This document shows positions 1-6,515 of a stretch of DNA of 8,001 nt, piece by piece. The stretch lies in NCBI GenBank assembly GCA_038247995.1, contig JBBRUG010000288.1:1-8001 (forward strand). The letters run 5' to 3'. The notes under the pieces are model-generated. The model saw only the letters and a program-made list of their open reading frames with translations. It did not search any database and had not been told where the DNA came from. Numbering within the stretch: the stretch's first letter is position 1; each line of letters opens with the position of its first letter. The position numbers were made by a program, and so were the translations under genes. The DNA is from JBBRUG01 sp038247995. Lineage in GTDB: Bacteria > Chloroflexota > Chloroflexia > Chloroflexales > Chloroflexaceae.

Positions 1-25
1 CGCTCGCCCTAGCTACGGAGTATGT

Positions 26-1288
26 ATGGCTACCAATTTCGACGTGAAGGATCTGAGCCTTGCCGATCAGGGCCGCAAACGGATGGACTGGGCCGATCAG
101 GAAATGCCGGTGTTGCGCCTGATCAAAGAGCGCTTCGCCAACGAGCGCCCACTCCAGGGCGTGCGGGTCAGCGCGTGTCTGCACGTAACCACCGAGACGG
201 GCAACCTGATGCGCGCCCTCTCCGTGGCCGGCGCCGATGTGGTGCTCGTCGCCTCGAACCCGCTCAGCACTCAGGATGACGTGGCCGCCGCGCTCGTGCA
301 GTTCGAAGAGATCCCGGTTTACGCGATCAAGGGCGAGAGCAACGAAGTCTATTACCGGCACATCAAGGCCGCGCTCGACCACAACCCGCAGATTACGATG
401 GACGATGGCGCCGACCTGGTGAGCGCCATTCTGAAAGATCGCCCCGACCTGATTGCGAGCATGATCGGCAGCACCGAAGAGACGACGACCGGTGTGATCC
501 GGCTCAAGGCCATGGCCGCCGACGGCGTGTTGCCCTTCCCGGTGATCGCGGTGAACGATAGCGACACCAAGCACCTCTTCGACAACCGCTACGGCACCGG
601 CCAGAGCACAATTGACGGTATCATCCGCGCCACGAACATTCTACTGGCCGGCAAAACGTTCGTTGTCGCCGGCTACGGCTGGTGCTCGCGCGGCATCGCC
701 GAGCGCGCCCGCGGCCTGGGCGCCAATGTGGTTGTCACCGAGATCGACCCGGTGAAGGCGCTTGAGGCCGTGATGGACGGTTTCCGCGTCATGCCGATGG
801 AGCAGGCCGCCCCGCTGGCCGATTTCATCGTCAGCGCCACCGGTAATAAGCACGTGATCGACAGCAACACCTTTGCAGCAGCGAAGGATGGTTGCGTAAT
901 CGCTAACTCGGGCCACTTCAACGTCGAGATCAACATCCCGGCGCTAGAGGCGCTTGCCGTCGAGAAGCGCCAGCCGCGCGCCTTCGTTGATCAGTACATC
1001 CTTGCCGGCGGCCGCAAGATCAACCTGCTCGGCGAGGGCCGGCTGATCAACCTGGCCAGCGCCGAAGGCCACCCCAGCGCTGTGATGGATATGAGCTTCG
1101 CCAACCAGGCCCTGGCCGGCGAATACCTGATGAAGAATCAGGGCAAGCTTAGTATCGGCGTACACGCCCTGCCCAAGGAAGTCGATACCGAGATCGCCGC
1201 ACTCAAGCTGAAGGCGATGGGCATCGGGATCGATGTGCTTACGCCGGAGCAGAAGCACTACCTGAACAGCTGGCAGGAAGGGACATAG
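26..1288 (+). CDS. ahcY: S-adenosylhomocysteine hydrolase (adenosylhomocysteinase), short form
   Basis: Cytosolic NAD-dependent enzyme that splits S-adenosylhomocysteine into adenosine and homocysteine, relieving product inhibition of methyltransferases. The 420-residue product is full length for the short bacterial/archaeal form. Visible motifs: substrate-domain segment ACLHVTTETGNL (50-61), DDG (126-128), EETTTG (151-156), the catalytic stretch NDSDTKHLFDNRYG (177-190) with Lys182 and Asp186, the Rossmann motif VAGYGWCSRG (214-223), and GHPSAVMDMSFANQ (348-361). The Rossmann motif differs from the GYGDVGKG of long-form enzymes, and the C-terminus ends in SWQEGT rather than the Lys/Tyr tail of the tetrameric long form; both fit the short subfamily. 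The ATG at 26 is chosen because CGGAG at 16-20 lies 5 bases upstream; the overlapping ATG at 22 is in another frame and gives only 85 residues. metK follows on the same strand after 69 bases, so co-transcription is likely. Confidence 0.97.
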   Translation: MATNFDVKDLSLADQGRKRMDWADQEMPVLRLIKERFANERPLQGVRVSACLHVTTETGNLMRALSVAGADVVLVASNPLSTQDDVAAALVQFEEIPVYAIKGESNEVYYRHIKAALDHNPQITMDDGADLVSAILKDRPDLIASMIGSTEETTTGVIRLKAMAADGVLPFPVIAVNDSDTKHLFDNRYGTGQSTIDGIIRATNILLAGKTFVVAGYGWCSRGIAERARGLGANVVVTEIDPVKALEAVMDGFRVMPMEQAAPLADFIVSATGNKHVIDSNTFAAAKDGCVIANSGHFNVEINIPALEALAVEKRQPRAFVDQYILAGGRKINLLGEGRLINLASAEGHPSAVMDMSFANQALAGEYLMKNQGKLSIGVHALPKEVDTEIAALKLKAMGIGIDVLTPEQKHYLNSWQEGT

Positions 1289-1305
1289 ATCACGATCGCC
1301 TGTAA

Positions 1306-1338
1306 GGCCGAAGCATTTGCTTCGCAAATGCTTCGGCC
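1306..1338. repeat. perfect 15-bp hairpin between ahcY and metK
   Basis: GGCCGAAGCATTTGC (1306-1320) is exactly complementary to GCAAATGCTTCGGCC (1324-1338) across a 3-base loop, TTC. It ends 6 bases before the metK Shine-Dalgarno region (AAGGA, 1347-1351) and has no T-run after it. It is therefore better explained as an intercistronic structured repeat or RNA processing/stability element than as a classical intrinsic terminator. The apex GCTTCGC recurs in the hairpin at 5550-5588. Confidence 0.75.
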
Positions 1339-1357
1339 CAACGAGTAAGGAAACCAT

Positions 1358-2572
1358 ATGGCAACAACATTTACTACCTCCCCGCGCTTCTATTTCACCA
1401 GCGAGAGCGTGAGCGAGGGGCATCCAGACAAAATGTGCGACCAGATCAGCGACGCAATCCTTGATGCGTTTCTGAGCCACGACCCGCGCGCCCGCGTCGC
1501 CGTGGAAACCGCTACCACCACTGGTCTGATCGTCGTGCTCGGCGAGGTAACCTATGAGAAGGGTTACATCGCGATTGAGGAGATTGTGCGTACGGCGGTG
1601 AAGGAGATCGGTTACACGAATGGCGCGTTCGGCTTTGACGCCGATACCTGCGGCGTGATGGTTGCAATCCACGGCCAGTCGCCCGACATTGCGATGGGCG
1701 TCGATCAAGCGCTGGAGTCCCGGGCCGGTGCGATGAGCGAGGCTGAGGTCGAGGCCGTCGGCGCGGGCGACCAGGGCATGATGTTCGGGTTTGCCTGCGA
1801 CGAGACACCGGAACTGATGCCGGCTTCGATCGCCCTGGCCCACCGCCTGACCCGCCGCCTGGCCAAGCTGCGCAAGGATGGCACGCTGACCTACCTGCGC
1901 CCCGACGCAAAAAGCCAGGTGACGGTGGAGTACAGCTATGGCAAGCCGGTACGCGTCGATACGGTGCTGATCAGCACCCAGCACGCCGCCGAAGTGAGCC
2001 AGGAACAGATCCGCGCCGATGTGATCGAGCATGTGATCAAGGCCGAGATCCCATCCGAATGGCTCGATGACAATACCAAGTATTTTGTGAACCCCACCGG
2101 TCGCTTCGTGATTGGCGGCCCAATGGGCGACAGCGGGCTGACCGGGCGCAAGATCATCGTCGATACCTACGGCGGTGTGGCCCGCCACGGTGGCGGCGCA
2201 TTCTCGGGCAAGGATCCGAGCAAAGTTGACCGCTCGGCGGCTTATGCGGCGCGCTGGGTGGCCAAGAATGTTGTGGCGGCGGGCCTCGCCGAGCGCTTCG
2301 AGTTGCAGGTAAGCTACGCGATCGGCGTGGCCAGCCCGCTCTCGCTGAGCTGCGAAACCTTCGGCACCGCCAAGGTCGCCGATGAGCTGATCATCAAGGC
2401 GGTCAACGAAGTGTTCGACCTGCGCCCAGGCGCGATCATCCGTGACTTGGACTTGCGTCGGCCGATCTACCGCCAGACGGCAGCCGGCGGCCACTTCGGA
2501 CGCACCGATGTGGACCTGCCCTGGGAAGCGACGAACAAGGTTGAAGCGCTGCGCAAAGCGGCCGGGCTGTAG
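1358..2572 (+). CDS. metK: S-adenosylmethionine synthetase (methionine adenosyltransferase)
   Basis: Makes S-adenosylmethionine from methionine and ATP, with release of phosphate and diphosphate; cytosolic, usually a tetramer. At 404 residues it is slightly longer than the usual 380-400. Hallmarks: the N-terminal ATP/methionine motif TSESVSEGHPDK (14-25) with His22, the GAGDQGMMFGFA signature (135-146), GGPMGDSGLTGRK (253-265), and the glycine-rich loop GGGAFSGKDPSKVDRS (278-293). The ATG at 1358 is preceded by AAGGA with a 6-base spacer, a good ribosome binding site. It lies downstream of ahcY, so the pair covers both making SAM and clearing SAH. No known SAM or SAH riboswitch consensus is recognisable in the 69-base gap; only the hairpin is there. 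The gene is probably read from a promoter upstream of ahcY, although the hairpin could modulate it. Confidence 0.99.
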   Translation: MATTFTTSPRFYFTSESVSEGHPDKMCDQISDAILDAFLSHDPRARVAVETATTTGLIVVLGEVTYEKGYIAIEEIVRTAVKEIGYTNGAFGFDADTCGVMVAIHGQSPDIAMGVDQALESRAGAMSEAEVEAVGAGDQGMMFGFACDETPELMPASIALAHRLTRRLAKLRKDGTLTYLRPDAKSQVTVEYSYGKPVRVDTVLISTQHAAEVSQEQIRADVIEHVIKAEIPSEWLDDNTKYFVNPTGRFVIGGPMGDSGLTGRKIIVDTYGGVARHGGGAFSGKDPSKVDRSAAYAARWVAKNVVAAGLAERFELQVSYAIGVASPLSLSCETFGTAKVADELIIKAVNEVFDLRPGAIIRDLDLRRPIYRQTAAGGHFGRTDVDLPWEATNKVEALRKAAGL

Positions 2573-2580
2573 TTCGCCTA

Positions 2581-2619
2581 GGCCTGTCAGGTGATGCAAA
2601 GCGCCTTACCTGACAGGTC
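2581..2619. terminator. inverted repeat after metK, possible terminator
   Basis: CCTGTCAGGT (2583-2592) pairs perfectly with ACCTGACAGG (2608-2617). The stem extends outward by one G-T wobble (2582/2618) and one G-C pair (2581/2619), with a 15-base loop. It starts 8 bases after the metK stop and lies at the 3' end of the opposite-strand kinase relic, so it could act on both strands. There is no U-tract, so intrinsic termination is only plausible. Confidence 0.45.
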
Positions 2620-3204
2620 GCACTAAATTCTGTGATACTGCGCCGTAGACCATCGCCAACCCCAGGCCCGTGCCCTTACCGACCGCTTTAATGGTAAAAA
2701 ACGGCTCGAACAAGTGGACCCGCGTCTCGGCGGTCATGCCGCCAAAATAGGGAAACCCATGGACTGCAAACCAGATGTCTAATGCTTCGTGCTGATCCGC
2801 AATGCCTGAGCAATTTCGCGCTCACGCTCCAAATCGGCACGCACGACAGCCTGGCTTGCGGCAACACCCACTAGATCACGCCCAACTACATAAACCAGGC
2901 CGGTTATGGGATCACGCGTGGCATTCCACTCCAGCGTACGGTACAATCCATCCGCCGTACGATAACGATTGGCAAAACCCAACGCGCTTGGGCCGGCGGC
3001 AAGCGCATTCATTTCCCGCCGAGTTGCCGGAACATCATCGGAGTGGACGAGGTCGAGAAACAGCCGTCCGGCGAGATCAGCAGCGGCCCAGCCAAGCAAG
3101 CGCTGGAAGGCAGCGTTGAGCCTCAACAGCCGACCTTCGGCGTCGATCATACAGAGCACATCCGGCGCCATTTCAAAGAACCGCGTGTAATCCAGGTACG
3201 CCAT
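2606..3204 (-). pseudogene. PAS-domain sensor histidine kinase, deleted and frameshifted relic
   Basis: Read from 3204 down to 2779, the reverse strand encodes a PAS sensory domain: FFEMAPDVLCMIDAEGRLLRLN at about residues 9-30 of that frame, then LLGWAAADLAGRLFLDLVHSDD and RYRTADGLYRTLEWN. An acidic/basic helix (ADLEREREIAQAL) follows, which in intact kinases links to the His phospho-acceptor domain. The frame stops at TAG (2779-2781). In a shifted reading frame between about 2745 and 2627 the sequence GGMTAETRVHLFEPFFTIK continues into GKGTGLGLAMVYGAV. This is the F-box and G2-box of the HATPase domain of two-component kinases. Missing are the HisKA domain with its phosphorylated His, the N-box, most of the ATP lid, and everything after the G2 helix. 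The coding run then ends at TAA (2606-2608) inside the metK-side hairpin. A full protein would run at least 350 residues. The relic cannot autophosphorylate; whether the PAS fragment (141 residues from the ATG) is still made is unknown. TTG at 3210 is an alternative start. The ribosome binding site is weak. Confidence 0.82.
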
Positions 3205-3245
3205 AACCAACCCTACGCGCCAGCCGTGTGCGAGTTTTTGTTCGC

Positions 3246-3262
3246 ATCATTACCGGAATGAT
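3246..3262. promoter_or_regulatory. small inverted repeat upstream of the kinase relic
   Basis: ATCATT (3246-3251) and AATGAT (3257-3262) are perfect inverted arms around ACCGG. They lie 42 bases upstream of the PAS-relic start, in the 239-base gap between the relic and the divergent aminotransferase gene. The position would suit an operator, but short arms like these arise by chance. I see no convincing promoter or other gene in 3205-3443. Confidence 0.25.
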
Positions 3263-3443
3263 CCATTAGTCCCATTCTAACCTGCTTCGACCGACCGCGA
3301 AAGATCGCACATTAAGGCGCACCTATGACCCTGACACCCCGCAATGAGCGACCGGCGCATCTGGAAGCCCAGGATCAAGCATTTGCGAACGCATAGTACG
3401 GGCAATATTGGCGAGATAGTGCGGCTTGCCTGAACAGACATCC

Positions 3444-4628
3444 ATGATTCCACGCGGAACGCTTGATCTGAGTTGGGCTGATCTCTTGGCCGGCTTACAG
3501 GCATGTATTCCCAGCATGGCTGCGGAAGCGCCAGCACGCGCAGCAGCCGAGGCGGCCGGCGGCACCAATAGCCTGGCCTGTTTGAGTGTGCGCAGCGGTT
3601 TCGACCTGGTGTTGCAAGCGCTCGCCTTGCCGCCGGGTAGCGAGATCATCATCTCGGCAATCACCATCCCCGCTATGGCACAGATCATCGAACACCACGG
3701 TCTGACACCCGTGCCGGTCGATATTGATCGGGCCAGCCTCGCGCCAACGCCGATGCTTGTCACACAGGCGATCACTGCACGGACGCGCGCGGTGCTGGTA
3801 GCGCAACTCTTTGGCTGTCGCGCCGATCTGAGTGACCTGGCCGCACTGTGCGCGAGCCGCGGCATCCTCCTGCTTGAAGATTGTGCGCAGGCATTCGAAG
3901 GCGCATATGGAGGGCATCCTGGCGCCGACGTGCGCATGTTCAGTTTTGGCCCGATCAAAACGGCGACGGCCATGGGCGGCGCATTGCTGAGCTTTCGCAA
4001 ACCGGCCTTGCGGGCACAGGTCGCCGCGTTACAGACGACTTACCCCCAGCAAGCGACCTGGATGTACATCAAACGCCTCCTGCTCTTCGCGCTGCTGAAG
4101 TTGTTGGCGCAACCAATGCTCTTTGGCCGCTTTGTGGCCGGCTGTCGCTTCTGCAACGTCGATCATGATCGCCTGATCAGTCGCCTCTTGCGCAGTTCAC
4201 GCAAGGGGAGTCTGGCGCAACGCCTACGCCAACGCCCCAACCCGGCGCTGCTCACGCTCCTCGCACGGCGGTTGGGCCAGGATCACCGTGAACGGATTGC
4301 GCAGCGGATTGCCCGGGCCCAACGGATAATCGCGGCATTGCCCAGCGGTGCGGTGCCGGGAGCCAAAGCGCCCGATCATAGCCACTGGGTACTGCCGATA
4401 TGTTGCGTCGACCCCGAAGCGTTGGTGCAGGAGCTCTGGGCAACTGGGATCGACGCCAGCCGAACGGCGTCGAGCATGACCGTTGTCGCAACGGCGGGGC
4501 AAACGCCGGTCGCCACGCAGATCATGGCCTCAATCTTGTATGTGCCGCTGCACCCGGCGCTGAATGAAGCAATGATCCGGCAGATAGCCCAACATATTGA
4601 CCGTAAACTACACACGATCGTACACTGA
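3444..4628 (+). CDS. DegT/DnrJ/EryC1/StrS-family PLP-dependent aminotransferase-like protein
   Basis: The 394-residue length is usual for fold-type I sugar aminotransferases of the DegT family, which transfer an amino group to keto-sugar nucleotides. In order: SVRSGFDLVLQAL (48-60) in place of the usual G(T)NAL cofactor-phosphate motif; GSEIIISAITIPAMAQII (65-82); DIDRASL (93-99); TRAVLVAQLFGCRADL (114-129); LLLEDCAQAFEGAYGG (142-157), with Asp146 expected to contact the pyridine N; and MFSFGPIKTATAMGGALL (165-182), with Lys172 as the expected Schiff-base lysine. Residues 208-232 form a hydrophobic stretch (MYIKRLLLFALLKLLAQPMLFGRF region) that could be a membrane-associated loop. The C-terminal third (LPSGAVPG to IDRKL) fits the small domain, but the usual active-site HxY pattern is hard to see. 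I chose ATG 3444; TTG at 3426 would add six residues, and neither start has a clear ribosome binding site. No sugar-nucleotide or glycosyltransferase gene is adjacent, so its substrate is unknown. Both neighbours are pseudogenes, so slow decay is possible although the frame is intact. Confidence 0.82.
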   Translation: MIPRGTLDLSWADLLAGLQACIPSMAAEAPARAAAEAAGGTNSLACLSVRSGFDLVLQALALPPGSEIIISAITIPAMAQIIEHHGLTPVPVDIDRASLAPTPMLVTQAITARTRAVLVAQLFGCRADLSDLAALCASRGILLLEDCAQAFEGAYGGHPGADVRMFSFGPIKTATAMGGALLSFRKPALRAQVAALQTTYPQQATWMYIKRLLLFALLKLLAQPMLFGRFVAGCRFCNVDHDRLISRLLRSSRKGSLAQRLRQRPNPALLTLLARRLGQDHRERIAQRIARAQRIIAALPSGAVPGAKAPDHSHWVLPICCVDPEALVQELWATGIDASRTASSMTVVATAGQTPVATQIMASILYVPLHPALNEAMIRQIAQHIDRKLHTIVH

Positions 4629-4665
4629 TCTGGGCGCTCTTGAGCCCGCTGCGCTTTAGCTATCC

Positions 4666-5165
4666 AGGGATACATTCCTTCATAACGACAACTTCCACGC
4701 CAACACCGAACCCAAAACCGCTGGAGCTACGCGATTCGTCAATTGCTTGGCCCTAAGTGCCTGACGATGCTGAACGACATTCTTGGTTCGCTGATCGACG
4801 CGCGCGACGACGCCGGTCGCAGCTTTGAACGCGAAGTAATCGTCGATGAACTGTTACTGTTGCTCTTCGCCGGCCATGACACAACCGTTGCAGCACTCTC
4901 TAACCTGCTTATGCTGCTCGGCCAGCATGCAGATGTGGCGGCGCGGGCACGGGCCGCGGTGAGCCAGGCCGAACTGCCCGACCCGCTCAGCCATGCCACC
5001 TTAAAAACCCTCACCTACCTCAACCAGGTTATCCACGAGGGGTTACGCTTCATCCCACCGATTGGCGGCGCGTTTCGGGTAACGACTGAGGAAGTCGTCT
5101 ATGGGGAGTAGCGGATTCCCAAGGGCTGGACGATGATGCTCAGCCCACGGGCCACGCAGCGGCAT
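4666..5165 (+). pseudogene. cytochrome P450 relic (no heme-binding domain)
   Basis: Three frame segments resemble one bacterial P450. First, a stretch from about 4666 to 4716 (HNDNF... at 4681) recalls the region before the B/C helix. Second, after a frame change near 4716, RWSYAIRQLLGP (4719-4754) followed by CLTM matches the same P450 region in order. The sequence then jumps directly to an H/I-helix segment (LNDILGSLIDARDDAG), so roughly 150 residues are absent. Third, the I-helix oxygen-activation motif LLLLLFAGHDTT is clear (encoded about 4851-4886), as is the K-helix ExxR motif in VIHEGLRFIPP. A TAG (5109-5111) interrupts VVYGE-stop-RIPKGWTMMLSPRATQR. This continuation is typical of P450s, so the stop is a point mutation. 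After about 5165 homology ends and the Cys-containing heme loop is missing. An intact P450 is about 400-460 residues. The relic starts 38 bases after the aminotransferase stop and on the same strand. Confidence 0.82.
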
Positions 5166-5230
5166 TTTGGTGGATTTTCGCGCTGCGGAGTGAAGCAGCG
5201 GAGGCAGACAACAGGGCACTGCGGCCAAAC

Positions 5231-5587
5231 TCAGCCGGCGTCGCCTTCCCAGAGGTACTGAGTGAGGTCAACCCGGTCGTGCGCATCGACGACAACCCCT
5301 TCGGCCTCCAGGCGCTCGCGCTGGAGCGCGGCGGCATAGGCGTTCGAGATGAAGCCGTTACGATTGAGCACCCGCCACCAGGGCACATCCTCGCCGTGGC
5401 GAGCCTGAAGCGCGTGCAGTGCATAACCCACCAGGCGGGCCTGACCGGGGAAACCAGCGAGCAGCGCCACCCGGCCATAACTACTTACCCGACCCGGTGG
5501 AATGCGCTGCACAACGGCGTAGATTGTGGCGTAGGTATGCAACGGCGGATATGTTGGGCGGCATGGCTTCGCTGTGCAGCCCAACAT
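5231..5587 (-). CDS. alkyltransferase-like protein (ATL, MGMT-fold DNA-binding repair factor)
   Basis: ATL proteins have the DNA-binding domain of O6-alkylguanine-DNA alkyltransferase but lack the alkyl-accepting Cys. They bind O6-alkylguanine, flip it out, and hand the lesion to nucleotide excision repair. Seen here in 118 residues: IYAVVQRIPPGRVSSYGRVA (22-41), the helix-turn-helix entry with the expected flipping Tyr37; FPGQARLVGYALHAL (46-60), with Arg51 as the likely arginine finger; and PWWRVLNRNGFIS (69-81), where MGMT would have PCHRVV. Trp at the Cys position excludes suicide alkyl transfer. Length matches the family (about 100-120). The start is uncertain: ATG 5587 lies inside a strong hairpin, whereas TTG 5542 would give 103 residues beginning just before the conserved region. 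The frame is open much further upstream, but that part is only another frame of the SDR gene. It follows the SDR stop by 7 bases on the same strand, so translational coupling or read-through is likely. Confidence 0.88.
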   Translation of the reverse strand: MLGCTAKPCRPTYPPLHTYATIYAVVQRIPPGRVSSYGRVALLAGFPGQARLVGYALHALQARHGEDVPWWRVLNRNGFISNAYAAALQRERLEAEGVVVDAHDRVDLTQYLWEGDAG

Positions 5588-5588
5588 A
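5550..5588. repeat. 39-base hairpin at the SDR/ATL junction
   Basis: TATGTTGGGC (5550-5559) pairs exactly with GCCCAACATA (5579-5588). Inside, after one G/A mismatch, GCATGG (5561-5566) pairs with CTGTGC (5572-5577) using two G-T wobbles, leaving an apex around GCTTCGC (5566-5572). It covers the ATG at 5587 of the downstream gene. No T-run follows on the - strand. The apex matches that of the ahcY-metK hairpin (1306-1338), which suggests a dispersed family. Confidence 0.7.
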
Positions 5589-5594
5589 AATAAA

Positions 5595-6353
5595 CTACGC
5601 CAGCCGTCCGCCATCAACGGCAAGCACGGTGCCGGTGACGAACGAAGCACCGGGCGAGCAAAGCCAGAGTACGGCTGCGGCGACCTCTTCGGGCGTCCCA
5701 AGGCGACCCACCGGCTCACCATCGGCAAACTGGGCCAGCACATCTTCATCGCCACCGGTAAACCGGTCGATCATCGCCGTATGGATCGTCCCGGGCGCCA
5801 CGGCATTGATCCGCACGCCACTGCGTGCATACTCCAACGCCGCCGCCTTCGTGATCCCGACAATCCCGTGCTTACTGGCCACATAAGCCGAGACACCGCG
5901 CGAACCGGCTAACCCGGCCACCGACGAGGTATTAACGATCGCACCGCTGGCCTGCTTCAGCATATACTGGAGCTCATACTTCATACAGAGCCAGACGCCC
6001 TTCAGATTAATCTCGATCACCCGATCCCACTCAGCCTCGTCATAGTCGGCGAGCAGGGCCTGGGCGCCCGAGATGCCGGCATTGTTATGGGCAATGTCGA
6101 TTCGCCCATACGTCTGCACGGTTCGATTTACCAGCGCCTCGACATCGGCGCGCTGCGATACATCGGCGCGCACAAATAGCGCATCCGTGTTGAACTCACG
6201 AGCCAATGCCGCCGTCGCTTCGCCGGCCTCAATCGCCATATCAGCAACGACAACTTTCGCACCTTGCTGGGCGAATGCCAGCGCTGAGGCGCGCCCAATC
6301 CCAGATCCCGCTCCGGTCACGAGCGCAACTTTTCCCGAAAATGATGGAACCAT
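5595..6353 (-). CDS. short-chain dehydrogenase/reductase (classical SDR, probably NAD-dependent)
   Basis: A soluble Rossmann-fold oxidoreductase of 252 residues, typical for classical SDRs (about 250). Features: cofactor motif TGAGSGIG (13-20); Asp38 at the end of the second strand (VVVADM), which favours NAD(H) over NADP(H); NNAG (90-93); Asn116 (EINLKGVW); and the catalytic Ser144, Tyr157 and Lys161 in NTSSVAGLAG and AYVASKHG. The C-terminal PEEVAAAVLWLCSPGASFVTG and VDGG complete the family pattern. The full tetrad suggests an active enzyme. The substrate cannot be told: many such proteins are annotated as 3-oxoacyl-ACP reductase, glucose or alcohol dehydrogenases. The second ATG (6353) is chosen because GGAGG (6364-6368 on the reverse strand) lies 10 bases upstream; the first ATG (6374) would place this site inside the coding region and add seven residues. 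A TATGAT on the reverse strand (6394-6399) is a possible -10 box, without a convincing -35. An ATL gene follows 7 bases downstream. Confidence 0.95.
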   Translation of the reverse strand: MVPSFSGKVALVTGAGSGIGRASALAFAQQGAKVVVADMAIEAGEATAALAREFNTDALFVRADVSQRADVEALVNRTVQTYGRIDIAHNNAGISGAQALLADYDEAEWDRVIEINLKGVWLCMKYELQYMLKQASGAIVNTSSVAGLAGSRGVSAYVASKHGIVGITKAAALEYARSGVRINAVAPGTIHTAMIDRFTGGDEDVLAQFADGEPVGRLGTPEEVAAAVLWLCSPGASFVTGTVLAVDGGRLA

Positions 6354-6444
6354 CTGCGCAAAACCTCCGATCATTCAGGCACCATACCTGCCTAATCATA
6401 CCGCATTTCGTAGATAACAGCTTATTCACCTTTTGGCTGAAGTC

Positions 6445-6460
6445 GAACGGTCCGCCGTTC
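6445..6460. promoter_or_regulatory. small inverted repeat in the divergent SDR/small-ORF gap
   Basis: GAACGG (6445-6450) and CCGTTC (6455-6460) form perfect arms around TCCG. The site lies 92 bases upstream of the SDR start and 55 bases before the small + strand frame at 6516. A repressor-type operator is possible, but nothing else in the gap supports it and no regulator gene is adjacent. Confidence 0.25.
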
Positions 6461-6515
6461 ATAAGGTTGGGAACACTGCACTTATATCAGCAATGGCATC
6501 TGAGGTCTGCTTAGC

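Noticed and set aside
1289..1357. SAM or SAH riboswitch before metK
   Set aside because: The gap is too short and holds a single perfect hairpin with no conserved aptamer core that I can recognise.
944..2599. A 551-codon open frame on the - strand opposite ahcY and metK
   Set aside because: It is fully antisense to two unmistakable conserved genes. Long antisense frames are expected in GC-rich coding DNA, and the translation has no recognisable domain.
3383..3408. Promoter upstream of the aminotransferase (TTGCGA and CAATAT)
   Set aside because: The boxes are only 14 bases apart and match the consensus poorly.
3323..4000. A 225-codon - strand frame opposite the aminotransferase
   Set aside because: Antisense to a PLP-enzyme frame with clear motifs; its own translation is rich in Ala, Arg and Ser and has no motif.
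2606..5165. A new biosynthetic or defence cluster made of kinase, aminotransferase and P450
   Set aside because: The kinase and the P450 are broken remnants and the third gene stands alone, so there is no working multi-gene unit.
5588..5755. N-terminal extension of the ATL frame by 56 residues
   Set aside because: The extension is only a second frame of the SDR coding sequence and has no similarity to the ATL fold; the conserved part starts near 5530.
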